A stretch of 31,064 nt of DNA from DYEP01 sp040755615 (GTDB lineage Bacteria; Bacillota; Sulfobacillia; DUSP01; DYEP01): positions 1 to 31,064 of the forward strand of contig JBFMAL010000032.1 in assembly GCA_040755615.1 (NCBI GenBank), given 5' to 3'. Below the pieces are notes generated by a model. The model saw nothing but the letters and a program-made list of their open reading frames with translations, was not told where the DNA came from and did not search any database. Below, one piece after another: positions 1-7,408 of this stretch (the first letter of the stretch is position 1; each line of letters begins with the position of its first letter). The position numbers and the translations under genes were made by a program.

Positions 1-253
1 TGGCAGAGATACTTTTAAGGCATCTTACAATTTCTGTGGGAACAACGGTTGGCGGGGCTGAAAGAAAGACGTGCAGGTGATCCGGCATCGCTTCCATCTG
101 AATCAGGGTATACCTGTAAGTATCGCAGGTTTCCTCAATGCTACTTTTAATCACTTCCTCGATTTTACCCAGTATCACCCTATAACGGTACTTAGGACAA
201 AATACGATGTGGTAATTGATGTTGTAGACGCAATGGTTTGTTTTCCGTTCCAT
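1..253 (-). CDS. tnpA: IS200/IS605 family transposase TnpA (5' part, cut by window edge)
   Basis: Translating the minus strand from the ATG at 251-253 gives about 84 residues that open MERKTNHCVYNINYHIVF and contain the HUH metal-binding motif PDHLHVFLS. This is the hallmark of the single-strand Y1 transposases of the IS200/IS605 family, which cut and rejoin single-stranded DNA at hairpin ends. The frame is still open at base 1. The catalytic tyrosine normally lies about 120-130 residues in, so it falls outside the window and its integrity cannot be judged. There is no clear Shine-Dalgarno sequence, and a TATAAT-like string sits only 5 bases upstream of the ATG; weak translation is usual for IS200 tnpA. 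A tnpB or other passenger gene, if present, would lie left of base 1. Family assignment is secure from the motif and N-terminus. Confidence 0.9.
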   Translation of the reverse strand, partial: MERKTNHCVYNINYHIVFCPKYRYRVILGKIEEVIKSSIEETCDTYRYTLIQMEAMPDHLHVFLSAPPTVVPTEIVRCLKSISA

Positions 254-296
254 GGCAAATTATATCACGAGAACAAGTGTTTGGGTATCTCATTGA

Positions 297-357
297 GTCG
301 CCCTAACGGGCGACGCCCCTTTCATCCCACCCCACAAGCGGGTGGGTTTTCAGGGGC
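297..357. repeat. Palindromic end of the IS200/IS605 element
   Basis: Two nested structures lie upstream of tnpA. One is a perfect 7-bp hairpin, GTCGCCC (297-303) with GGGCGAC (308-314) and a TAAC loop. The other is a double stem: GCCCCT (315-320) pairs with AGGGGC (352-357) around CCCACCC (326-332) and GGGTGGG (340-346). IS200/IS605 ends carry subterminal imperfect palindromes recognised by TnpA rather than terminal inverted repeats, so this is probably the tnpA-proximal end. The exact cleavage site cannot be placed without the other end. Confidence 0.65.
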
Positions 358-548
358 AGGTTTCTATAAACGGTCACCGGATTACCTGGTACCTACCTCA
401 TATGGGGATCGGCTTCATCCAGATGGGCGCTCTCCTTCAGGGCGGCTTCTTGTTGCTGCCAGCATCAGTATTCGCTCTTTTTGAGATGCTATGGAGGAGG
501 CTCCGATCGCGTTCCCGGAGTGTAACCGCGCTGTCGGGCCACTCCTGA
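358..548 (+). pseudogene. 3' remnant of a membrane-protein gene next to the IS end
   Basis: From about 358 to the TGA at 546-548 the plus strand reads as a plausible protein C-terminus. It has a polar stretch (VSINGHRITWYLP), a hydrophobic helix (about 20 residues ending LLLPASVFALFEML) and then a basic tail (WRRLRSRSRS). It lacks an N-terminus and begins where the IS palindrome ends. A good plus-strand terminator follows 50 bases after the stop, as expected for a real gene end. The simplest reading is that the element inserted into, or deleted up to, this gene. The family is not recognised; the size and layout faintly recall the last helix of a TRAP transporter small permease, which is only a guess. 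It could also be a fortuitous open frame. Confidence 0.4.
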
Positions 549-598
549 GAGGCACCAACCCGTTGTCAGCAAGAAGAAAGATTGCTACAAAGAAGCGC

Positions 599-625
599 GG
601 GGAAGGCGTTTTGCCTTCCCCTTTT
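599..625 (+). terminator. Rho-independent terminator
   Basis: Perfect 9-bp stem GGGGAAGGC (599-607) and GCCTTCCCC (613-621) with a GTTTT loop, followed by TTTT and a T-rich stretch. The T-run is on the plus strand, so it ends transcription of the truncated gene at 358-548. The hairpin may also work for the minus-strand GerMN gene, whose stop is 12 bases away, although that side has only a weak T tract. Confidence 0.75.
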
Positions 626-636
626 CGCCTCTTTTG

Positions 637-1200
637 TCACTTCTTCACCATGTCCGGATTTGGCCCGATGGGCTCGTTGATGATCAGGTGGCCTACAAGC
701 GTTTCTTCGCGCTCTCCCTCTATCAGGATCTGCACCCTTTCGATGCCCGGCAGTTCGGTCAAGCTTTGGACGATGGAGTATACGGTCAGAAGCTCACCTG
801 CTGAACCTCCCCAATGCTTCGTCTTCAATTCCCTGGTGAAGTTCACGAACGCTACTTTGTCTACTACTTTCACCGGCGGGATCACCGACGCTTCCTTCGG
901 TATAGTCCTGAATAGGTCTGAGCTTACAGGACCTTTCGCCAGTTCCCTCACTATTACTTCTTCCAGGGATTCACCCTTCTTTGATACCGTTCTCTCCTCG
1001 GCCACCAAATACTCAGCGTTCTTGTCTGCGAAGTAAAGTACGACGGTTACCGGGGTCTCCGTCGGCTCCGGAGTCACAGTGGGTTCAGTCGCCGGTACTG
1101 GCTGTTTCTGCTCCGCCGGCTTCGGCGCGTCGGACGCCTGGGTGCACCCCACGAGCAGTAAAGCCACCAACAGCATCGCGACATGTTTCGTTGCAGACAT
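637..1200 (-). CDS. GerMN domain lipoprotein
   Basis: 187-residue lipoprotein. The signal peptide MSATKHVAMLLVALLLVGC ends in a lipobox with the lipidated cysteine at residue 19. A Pro/Thr/Glu-rich linker (about 25-50) precedes a GerMN fold with typical segments VVLYFADKNAEYLVAEER, ELAKGP and VAFVNFTREL. The ATG at 1198-1200 is chosen because GGGAGG lies 9 bases upstream; an in-frame ATG 27 bases further up has a poorer site and would spoil the signal peptide. GerMN domains occur in the spore germination protein GerM and in many lipoproteins of vegetative cells, and their exact role is unclear. It is the third gene after a response regulator and its sensor kinase, so it may be a target or envelope partner of that system. 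Confidence 0.88.
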   Translation of the reverse strand: MSATKHVAMLLVALLLVGCTQASDAPKPAEQKQPVPATEPTVTPEPTETPVTVVLYFADKNAEYLVAEERTVSKKGESLEEVIVRELAKGPVSSDLFRTIPKEASVIPPVKVVDKVAFVNFTRELKTKHWGGSAGELLTVYSIVQSLTELPGIERVQILIEGEREETLVGHLIINEPIGPNPDMVKK

Positions 1201-1251
1201 TCCGCATCGCCTCCCTTCAGTAACCATACTACCACCCGGTTATTTCGAGCC

Positions 1252-1280
1252 AATTAACAGTTATTACGAATCTGTTAATT
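1252..1280. repeat. 9-bp perfect inverted repeat at the kinase/GerMN junction
   Basis: AATTAACAG (1252-1260) is the exact inverted complement of CTGTTAATT (1272-1280), with 11 bases between. It covers the kinase stop codon and lies about 52 bases upstream of the lipoprotein start. It could be an intercistronic RNA hairpin or a binding site for a dimeric regulator. There is no T-run, so it is not a classical terminator. Confidence 0.5.
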
Positions 1281-2660
1281 CTGTGGAAGTGTGGCGACGA
1301 ATCGGGCGCCGCCCAGGGGGCTGTCCTTTGCGACCAGTGTTCCGCCATGTAAGACCAGCGCGGCCCTGGCAATGGCAAGCCCCAGCCCCGAGCCGCCTGT
1401 TTTCCTGGATCTGCCGGGATCCCCGCGGTAAAACCGCTCAAATATCTGTTCCCGCTGGCATACCGGAATCCCGGGGCCTGTATCATCTATCGCCACCTCA
1501 ATGCCCTCAGGCATCCGCCTGACTGAAATCTGAACAGTACCGCCTCTGCCCGCGTACCTGATGGCGTTGTCCAGGACGTTGTAGAACGCGCTTTCCAGGG
1601 AATCAGGATAACCAGTGATGATGACCGGCACATCGCCGAACTCTGTCTCAATGTGCACGTCCGCGGTGTTCGCGGCCGTTTGAAGCCTCTGTACGATGCC
1701 TGTCAGAAGTTCGCGCAGGTCAAACCTGGCTCCGTCCATGCGAGCGGGGGCCCCCTCCATTCTCGCCAGGTCCAAGAGCTGCCCTGACAGGTGGCTTATG
1801 CGGTTCACCTCGGCGACGATGCTTTTCAAAAATTCCCGCACGGTCTCCATGTCCGGGTGATCGGCATCGATCAGTGGCTCAGCCAGCGCCTTGATAGAGG
1901 CCAGCGGTGTTTTCAGCTCGTGTGAAGCGTCCGCCACGAACGCCCGCCTGGAACTGTCCAGCCGCTCGATCTTTTGTGCCATGTCATTGAAGGCCCGCGC
2001 CAGCTCGCCCATTTCTCCCCACGAAGGCTTTACTCGTGCGCTGAGTCTGGCCTTGGCCAGGTCCTTCACCCCCTGGCTGAGCGCCCTGATAGGACCTGTT
2101 ACGGCCTGCGCCAGTGCAGCGCTGAAGATCACCGCCACGACAAGACATGCGATCCCGAGGAGCAACCAGGATCGCCTGTAATCGTTTACCGCCCTTTCGA
2201 TGTCGTCGAGCCGGCCCGAGATGAATACCACGCCCTGCACGGAACCTTTTTGCAGTACAGGCACGGCGACGTACATCACCGGCACGGAATCAATGTAATA
2301 CTTCATCGCAGCTCCCTGTCCGGACAGCGCCGAGCGAATGACGCTCCCGGACAGCACCTGGTCAGAAAGAGTATCGAAGGCGTCAGCCACCACGCGCCCC
2401 GATGTGTCAAGCGCGAGGGTGCGCACTCCTGCGGTGTTACCGTAATCCCTCACCACCGACCTCACTTCCGCTTCGTGCCAAGGCAGCATGTCCGACAGCA
2501 CTCCTGCCAGTATGTTGGCGTGGGTGAAATACCGCACTTGCCGCTCTTTCATGTATGTGCCCTCGAGCGTGCGCAGCGATATATACCCAAAGCCGGCCAG
2601 GATCAGGGCGGCCAGCGCCAGGTGAGTCAGCAGGATGCGGCTCCTCAACGAGTAAAACAC
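1275..2660 (-). CDS. Two-component sensor histidine kinase
   Basis: 461-residue membrane kinase. TM1 is about residues 10-28, an extracytoplasmic sensor region spans about 30-163, and TM2 is about 164-187. HAMP follows (about 188-240, starting TGPIRALSQ). HisKA carries phospho-acceptor His247 in FVADASHELKTPL. The ATPase domain has an N box (NVLDN, 361-365), G1 (DDTGPGI, 392-398) and G2 (GGSGLGLA, 422-429), so all catalytic motifs are intact. The GTG start at 2658-2660 is preceded by AGGAGGT at 6 bases. It lies 4 bases after the response regulator stop, so the two are co-translated. The architecture matches the PhoR/WalK/ResE-like EnvZ/OmpR class; the signal cannot be read from the sequence. 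The last codon overlaps a 9-bp inverted repeat. Confidence 0.95.
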   Translation of the reverse strand: MFYSLRSRILLTHLALAALILAGFGYISLRTLEGTYMKERQVRYFTHANILAGVLSDMLPWHEAEVRSVVRDYGNTAGVRTLALDTSGRVVADAFDTLSDQVLSGSVIRSALSGQGAAMKYYIDSVPVMYVAVPVLQKGSVQGVVFISGRLDDIERAVNDYRRSWLLLGIACLVVAVIFSAALAQAVTGPIRALSQGVKDLAKARLSARVKPSWGEMGELARAFNDMAQKIERLDSSRRAFVADASHELKTPLASIKALAEPLIDADHPDMETVREFLKSIVAEVNRISHLSGQLLDLARMEGAPARMDGARFDLRELLTGIVQRLQTAANTADVHIETEFGDVPVIITGYPDSLESAFYNVLDNAIRYAGRGGTVQISVRRMPEGIEVAIDDTGPGIPVCQREQIFERFYRGDPGRSRKTGGSGLGLAIARAALVLHGGTLVAKDSPLGGARFVATLPQN

Positions 2661-2664
2661 GGTT

Positions 2665-3336
2665 CTACCTCCTGAAGTAGTATCCCTTGCCCCAGCTGGT
2701 GAGGATATACATCGGGTTTGCGGGGTCGGGCTCCAGTTTTTCCCGCAGCCGCCTCACGTGCACATCCACGGTCCTGCTGTCTCCGTAGTAATCAAATCCC
2801 CACACCTGGGTGAGCAGTTGATCTCGCGTAAACACCCTGCCCGGCGAGAGCGCCATCTCAAGCAGCAAGTCGAATTCCTTTTGAGTGAGACGGATCTCCT
2901 CGCCGCTAAGTTCAACCCTGCGCTCTCCAGGGAATATACGGAGCGCCCCGGACGCGATGACCTCGCGCGGAGCCTCGCGCGTGGTGCGACGGAGCACGGC
3001 CCTTACGCGCGCGTAGACTTCTTTAATGTTAAACGGCTTTGTGATGTAGTCGTCAGCCCCCACCTCCAGCCCGAGGATCTTGTCCACGTCGTCGGACCGG
3101 GCTGTTAACATAATGATCGGCACGTTTGACTTCTCGCGCACGCGCCGGCACACCTCCATGCCCCCGATCCCTGGCAGCATGAGGTCGAGGAGGATCAGAT
3201 CAGGATGGAACTCGTCTATCGCAAGCAGCGCCTGTTCTCCGTCCTCCGCGGTCTGCACTTGGTAACCTTCCTGCTCAAGGCCGAGTTTTAACCCTTTCCG
3301 GAGCGAAGGCTCGTCGTCCACGACAAGAATTCGCAC
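2665..3336 (-). CDS. OmpR/PhoB-family response regulator
   Basis: 223 residues. The receiver domain has acidic residues D7/D8, phospho-acceptor D51 in LLDLMLP, T78 and K100. The C-terminal winged helix ends in RTVDVHVRRLREKLE and the wing GYYFRR. It starts with GTG (3334-3336); GGAGAGG lies about 14 bases upstream, and the ATG a few bases further up is out of frame, so GTG is the only sensible start. It is the first gene of a regulator-kinase-GerMN operon, divergent from the aminotransferase. It presumably receives phosphate from the kinase downstream and binds direct-repeat DNA sites; its targets are unknown. Confidence 0.95.
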   Translation of the reverse strand: MRILVVDDEPSLRKGLKLGLEQEGYQVQTAEDGEQALLAIDEFHPDLILLDLMLPGIGGMEVCRRVREKSNVPIIMLTARSDDVDKILGLEVGADDYITKPFNIKEVYARVRAVLRRTTREAPREVIASGALRIFPGERRVELSGEEIRLTQKEFDLLLEMALSPGRVFTRDQLLTQVWGFDYYGDSRTVDVHVRRLREKLEPDPANPMYILTSWGKGYYFRR

Positions 3337-3425
3337 GACAACCCATCACCTCTCCGACAGCTATTGCACATAAGATACCTTAATTCCTCCGGGGAATTTC
3401 TGCATCATCGAAGAGAAAGCAGGGT

Positions 3426-3442
3426 TATACACAGCGTGTATA
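3426..3442. promoter_or_regulatory. Palindrome TATACAC-AGC-GTGTATA in a divergent promoter region
   Basis: A perfect 7-bp inverted repeat (3426-3432 and 3436-3442) lies 50 bases upstream of the aminotransferase GTG and about 90 bases from the divergent response regulator start. Its position and symmetry suggest an operator for a dimeric regulator. The half-site GTGTATA also appears in the promoter of the synthase-aconitase-GntR operon (minus strand near 19237-19243). No convincing -35/-10 pair was found. Confidence 0.4.
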
Positions 3443-3491
3443 GAACGTTATCCTGGTAACGGGAAACTGTATGCTAAGGAGAGAAGCGACC

Positions 3492-4652
3492 GTGACTATG
3501 ATTTCTGACAGGGCCAGGGATATCCCTCCGTTTATCGTGATGGACGTCATGGAGCGGGCGCAGGAGCTGCAAAGATCGGGCAGGTCGGTGGTGCATCTTG
3601 AGGTGGGCGAACCCGATTTTGACACGCCTGCACCAGTAAAGGAAGAGGCGATGAGGGCGCTTGCTGACGGATTCACCCATTACACCAGCTCATTGGGTCT
3701 CCCCGAGCTGAGAGAGGCGATCTGCGAGTACTATCAGAAGGAATACAGTGTCCATCTCACTCCCGACCGCATACTGGTCACCTCAGGTACATCACCTGCG
3801 ATGCTGCTTGTGTTTTCCGCCCTGCTTAACCCGGGGGACGAGGTGATTATCTCTGACCCCCACTATGCGTGTTACCCCAACTTCATCCGTTACGTGGGCG
3901 GGGTGCCGCGCAAGGTACTCGTGCGGGAGCAAGACGGGTTCAGGTTCTCCATCGACGAGCTGAAGGCAGCTATCACTGAGAAGACCAAGGCGATCATGAT
4001 CAACTCGCCGTCGAACCCAACAGGGAACATATTGTTTGAAGAAGACCTGCGCCGGATCGCAGACCTTGGTCAGCACGTGGTTTCCGACGAGATCTACCAT
4101 GGTTTGGTATACGAGGGCAGGGCCCACTCCATCCTGGAATACACCGACCAGGCCTTTGTCATCAACGGTTTTTCCAAACTTTACGCCATGACCGGGTGGA
4201 GGCTGGGATACGTGATTGTACCTCCGGGCATGATGCGCGGGGTACAAAAGTTGCAGCAGAACCTGTTTATATGTGCAGCAGCCTTTGCCCAGAAGGCCGC
4301 CGTCGCTGCGCTCACCCGCTGCGATGAATATGTGCGCGACATGGTAAACACCTACGATAAGCGAAGGCGCTTTCTCATCCGCGCGCTAAGGGATCTGGGT
4401 TTTGGTATAACTGTGGAGCCCGTAGGCGCGTTCTACGTGCTCGCCAACGCAAAACACCTGAGCCGCGATTCGTACCGGCTCGCGTTTGATATCCTCGAAA
4501 AGGCTAACGTCGCGGTGACCCCGGGCATCGATTTCGGCCAAGGGGCCGAGGGTTATCTGAGATTCTCATACGCCAATTCCATCGAGAACATTGAAGAGGG
4601 CATGCGCCGCCTCAAGTCTTATCTTGATACGTTCGAACCGGGCCGGGTGTGA
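3492..4652 (+). CDS. PLP-dependent class I aminotransferase (AspC/AraT-like)
   Basis: 386-residue fold-type I aminotransferase that moves an amino group between an amino acid and a 2-oxo acid. Visible active-site features are NSPSNPTG (N175), SDEIYHGL (D199, Y202), the PLP lysine K229 in NGFSKLYAMTGWRLGY, and a substrate-carboxylate arginine in GYLRFSY near the C-terminus. GTG at 3492 is chosen because AAGGAGAG (3476-3483) sits about 9 bases upstream. An ATG 6 bases later is possible; the ATG at 3471 lies before the ribosome site. Its neighbours (homoserine dehydrogenase, threonine dehydratase, peptide importer) suggest aspartate-family or general amino-acid catabolism. Substrate specificity within the aspartate/aromatic/alanine subgroup cannot be read. 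It is separated from the next gene by 164 structured bases, so it may be its own transcription unit. Confidence 0.9.
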   Translation: MTMISDRARDIPPFIVMDVMERAQELQRSGRSVVHLEVGEPDFDTPAPVKEEAMRALADGFTHYTSSLGLPELREAICEYYQKEYSVHLTPDRILVTSGTSPAMLLVFSALLNPGDEVIISDPHYACYPNFIRYVGGVPRKVLVREQDGFRFSIDELKAAITEKTKAIMINSPSNPTGNILFEEDLRRIADLGQHVVSDEIYHGLVYEGRAHSILEYTDQAFVINGFSKLYAMTGWRLGYVIVPPGMMRGVQKLQQNLFICAAAFAQKAAVAALTRCDEYVRDMVNTYDKRRRFLIRALRDLGFGITVEPVGAFYVLANAKHLSRDSYRLAFDILEKANVAVTPGIDFGQGAEGYLRFSYANSIENIEEGMRRLKSYLDTFEPGRV

Positions 4653-4674
4653 TGAGGGGGGCTCGTGCTGCCGT

Positions 4675-4770
4675 TTGACAGACAGGTATAAGGTCACGCA
4701 CGCCACCTGTCTCCTGGGCGACGTGCGCCCGCGGAAAGCGGGCACAGTGTTCACAAAACCTTTTTCTGTG
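4675..4770 (+). promoter_or_regulatory. Structured leader: two stem-loops with a competing pairing
   Basis: In the 164-base gap before the 4817 operon, AGACAGGT (4680-4687) pairs with ACCTGTCT (4705-4712), an 8-bp stem. GTG-CG-CCCGC (4723-4732) pairs with GCGGGCAC (4738-4745) around a GGAAA loop, with CG bulged. A CCTTTTT stretch follows about 13 bases later. CGCACG in the first loop (4697-4702) is exactly complementary to CGTGCG (4722-4727), which contains the left arm of the second stem, so a pseudoknot or a switch between two folds is possible. It matches no riboswitch class I recognise. TTGACA at 4675-4680 has no good -10 partner. Confidence 0.4.
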
Positions 4771-4816
4771 TTCAATCAATGCTCAGTGTACTGCCGCTTT
4801 GAACAGGGGGTAACGG

Positions 4817-5086
4817 ATGAAGATGAAGAGGATGGAACTGGCATCCATCGACGTGTCGTCGGTGTTCAAGATCGGGATGACCCTGGGACTTGGGTTTGGA
4901 CTTCTGGCCGGTCTGTTTCTGGCGCCCTTTTCCACTAGAGCCGGTGCCGGCATTGCCGGCGTGTTTGCGGGTGCGGTCTACGGCCTGATCATCGGCATCG
5001 CCTGGGCAGTCGCCGCCTTCCTTTATAACGTTGTCGCCGGCCTTGTGGGCGGCATTCGGGTAACAGTGAAAGATGGCGTGGAGTGA
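4817..5086 (+). CDS. Small membrane protein resembling DUF3566
   Basis: 89 residues. A short polar N-terminus (MKMKRMELASIDVSSVFKIG) is followed by two hydrophobic helices, about 19-42 and 45-75, rich in Gly and Ala, and a short tail VTVKDGVE. The opening, a basic start then a SxFKIG-type motif leading into TM1, resembles the DUF3566 transmembrane family, whose function is not established. ATG follows GGGGG by 6 bases. Its stop overlaps the start of homoserine dehydrogenase (TGATG), so the two are translationally coupled and it is the first gene of the five-gene run. It may anchor or modulate a neighbour, but nothing in the sequence proves this. Confidence 0.7.
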   Translation: MKMKRMELASIDVSSVFKIGMTLGLGFGLLAGLFLAPFSTRAGAGIAGVFAGAVYGLIIGIAWAVAAFLYNVVAGLVGGIRVTVKDGVE

Positions 5087-6138
5087 TGTGTTTGAAAGAG
5101 CTGAGATGCTTATTCCTGGGCTTCGGTAATGCTGCCAGGGCCTTTCTCCGGATACTCGCGGACAGAGAGTCAGATCTTGCCTGCACCTACGGCGCCCGCC
5201 TGATGATCGTCGGCATCGCCACAAGAAGGATGGGGCGATGCCTGTTTCCCGCCGGCGTAACGCCTCGCGCGCTGCATGAGCATTTGGCTGCAACAGGTGA
5301 CTTCCCGGATTTTGTAGCTTTTGACGGGGATAGTGCGGAGTTTGTGTCCCGGTGCCCTGCTGATGTGGCGTTTGAAATGACGCCGCTCAACGTCGCGTCC
5401 GGTGAGCCTGCCGTATCTCACGTAAGGGCCGCGCTGGCTTCGGGCAAACACGCCATTTCCGCAAACAAGGGCCCGCTGATCTTCGGCTTTCGGAGGACCC
5501 GGGAACTTGCCAAAGAAGCGGGCCGCCGCTTCCTTTACGAAACCACGGTGATGGACGGGGCGCCGGTATTCAACCTGGTTGAGCGCTGCCTCCCAGGATG
5601 TAAGGTGCTGGGTTTTACAGGTGTGCTGAACTCCACCACCAACTATATCCTAGACCGCATGGCGGAAGGAGCAGAGTTTGAGGAAGCCCTGCGTACAGCA
5701 CAGGAGTGTGGGTTTGCAGAGGCGGACGCCTCTTTGGACATTGAGGGCTGGGATTCCGCGTGCAAGACCGCAGCGCTCATGAACGTCTGGATGGACGCGG
5801 AGGTGAGCCCCGCAGAGGTCAGGAGGGAGGGTATATCAGGAGTAGATGCGCGAACCGTTCGCGACCTGCGCTCAAGGGGTATCTCGCTCAGGCTGGTATG
5901 CCGCGCGTCAATGCTGGGCGGCCGTCCTGTCGGGGAAGTGGTGCTTTTGGAGGTACCCGAGTACTCCCAGCTGGCTCAGGTCAAAGGGACCAGCTCGCTC
6001 CTGACGATCCGTACCGATCTCATGGGAGATATCACTTTGACGGAACACGACCCTGCTATACAACAAACGGGCTACGGCCTTTACAGCGACCTTCTCCGGC
6101 TCCTGACTGAGGGAGCGAAGAATAGAACCGGGAGGTAA
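5086..6138 (+). CDS. Homoserine dehydrogenase family protein (no ACT domain)
   Basis: 350 residues. The N-terminal Rossmann motif LFLGFGNAARAF has alanines where the usual form is GxGxVG. The catalytic lysine is in ANKGP. The substrate domain has GVLNSTTNYIL and EADASLDIEGWDSACK, which supplies the conserved Glu, Asp and Lys of the active site. The family interconverts L-aspartate 4-semialdehyde and L-homoserine with NAD(P)H. The chain stops before any ACT domain, so threonine feedback as in longer enzymes is not expected. ATG at 5086 overlaps the upstream stop by one base; a GTG one codon earlier is less likely. The neighbours are catabolic-looking (threonine dehydratase, peptide importer) rather than thrB/thrC, so a role in degradation or a changed substrate is possible. 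Confidence 0.85.
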   Translation: MCLKELRCLFLGFGNAARAFLRILADRESDLACTYGARLMIVGIATRRMGRCLFPAGVTPRALHEHLAATGDFPDFVAFDGDSAEFVSRCPADVAFEMTPLNVASGEPAVSHVRAALASGKHAISANKGPLIFGFRRTRELAKEAGRRFLYETTVMDGAPVFNLVERCLPGCKVLGFTGVLNSTTNYILDRMAEGAEFEEALRTAQECGFAEADASLDIEGWDSACKTAALMNVWMDAEVSPAEVRREGISGVDARTVRDLRSRGISLRLVCRASMLGGRPVGEVVLLEVPEYSQLAQVKGTSSLLTIRTDLMGDITLTEHDPAIQQTGYGLYSDLLRLLTEGAKNRTGR

Positions 6139-6142
6139 TGAT

Positions 6143-7396
6143 ATGCTAATTGACCTTTCATTCTGCAGGGAGCAGTTTCCAGCGCTGAAACAGAAAGTGG
6201 GAGAGTACCCGGTCGCATTCCTGGATGGGCCGGGAGGCACACAGGTACCGAAAAGCGTGATAGACGCGATCGTGGATTACCTGGTCCGGTGTAACTCCAA
6301 TACCCACGGTGCCTTCAGGACGAGCATGCTCACCGACGACGTGATCAGGGCGGCGAGGGAAGCGATGAAAGATATGTTAGGCGCAAGATCTCCGGATGAG
6401 ATCGCCTTTGGCCAAAACATGACCACGCTGAACTTTGCCGTAGCCAGGGCACTGGCAAGAGGCGCAAGGAAGGGCGATGAGGTGGTCGCAACGGAAATGG
6501 ATCACCACGCCAACATCGACCCGTGGAGTACGCTGCAGGATTACGGACTGGTATTCCGGCAGGTCAGGTTCGACCCCACAAGCTGCACGCTGGACCTGGA
6601 TGATTTGGAAAGCAAGCTCAGCCAGAAGACCAGGCTCGTCGCGGTGGGGTACGCGTCCAATGCTGTGGGCACAGTGAACGATATAAAGGAGATTGTGCGC
6701 ATGGCCCACGAAGTCGGTGCGCTGGTCCTGGTAGACGCGGTACACTACGCCCCGCACGGTCCCATAGACGTGATCGACCTTGATTGCGACTTTTTGCTCT
6801 GTTCCGCGTACAAGTTCTTCGGGCCTCATGTAGGAGTGCTTTACTGCAAGAAGGAAGTGGGCGACGTGCTTTCACCGTTCAAGGTCGCCCCTCAGGAGGA
6901 AGCAATGCCTTACAAGTTCGAAACCGGCACCTTGAACCACGAGGGCATCGCAGGAATCACGGCTGCAGTTGATTTCATTGCCTCCCTTGGAAAACCGTGG
7001 GAAGAACAGATGGATGGCCTCTCGGGGCTCACGGGCCGCAGGCGCTCCGTGGTCGCGGGGATGCGCGCGATTGAATCGCACGAGCGACCGTTGCTTGCCC
7101 GACTACTTGAAGGCCTCTCATCTATCCCGGGTGTTAAAATATACGGTCCGCCGCCTGGCTACCCCCGTACGCCAACAGTGTCCTTCACCCTAGCCGGCCA
7201 CGCTCCTTGCGAGGTGGCGAAATTCCTGGGGGAACGTGGGCTGTTCGTGTGGGACGGTGACTTTTATGCCAGCACTTTAGTGAAAAGGCTCGGGCTCTCC
7301 GAGACCGGCGGACTTGTCAGGGTGGGGCTCGCCCCATACAACACGCTCGATGAGATCGAGCGGCTGCTTTCAGCAGTCACTCACCTTGCATCTTGA
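6143..7396 (+). CDS. Cysteine desulfurase-like PLP enzyme lacking the catalytic cysteine
   Basis: 417-residue class V aminotransferase fold. Motifs: FLDGPGGTQVP near the start, EMDHHANIDPW (His121/122), DAVHYAPH (D198, H201), and the PLP lysine K224 in CSAYKFFGPH. In SufS the persulfide cysteine sits in a loop RxGHHCA. The matching region here reads VWDGDFYAST (369-378) and has no cysteine. This fits the VC1184-type subfamily (TIGR01976) of desulfurase-like proteins, whose reaction is not established. It is therefore unlikely to make a cysteine persulfide; other PLP chemistry such as a lyase, racemase or transamination is open. GGGAGG lies 7 bases before the ATG. It starts 4 bases after homoserine dehydrogenase and ends 12 bases before threonine dehydratase, so it is in the same operon. 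Confidence 0.85.
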   Translation: MLIDLSFCREQFPALKQKVGEYPVAFLDGPGGTQVPKSVIDAIVDYLVRCNSNTHGAFRTSMLTDDVIRAAREAMKDMLGARSPDEIAFGQNMTTLNFAVARALARGARKGDEVVATEMDHHANIDPWSTLQDYGLVFRQVRFDPTSCTLDLDDLESKLSQKTRLVAVGYASNAVGTVNDIKEIVRMAHEVGALVLVDAVHYAPHGPIDVIDLDCDFLLCSAYKFFGPHVGVLYCKKEVGDVLSPFKVAPQEEAMPYKFETGTLNHEGIAGITAAVDFIASLGKPWEEQMDGLSGLTGRRRSVVAGMRAIESHERPLLARLLEGLSSIPGVKIYGPPPGYPRTPTVSFTLAGHAPCEVAKFLGERGLFVWDGDFYASTLVKRLGLSETGGLVRVGLAPYNTLDEIERLLSAVTHLAS

Positions 7397-7408
7397 GGGC
7401 TTTCAGCG

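Noticed and set aside
71..484. 137-residue plus-strand open frame
   Set aside because: It is antisense to the IS200 tnpA, whose minus-strand translation has the HUH motif; the plus-strand product has no family features.
1974..2675. 233-residue plus-strand frame opposite the sensor kinase
   Set aside because: Low-complexity His/Arg-rich product antisense to a kinase with all motifs intact; no ribosome site.
4687..4692. TATAAG as a -10 box in the structured leader
   Set aside because: The nearby TTGACA is only 6 bases upstream, and no -35 is present at 16-18 bases.
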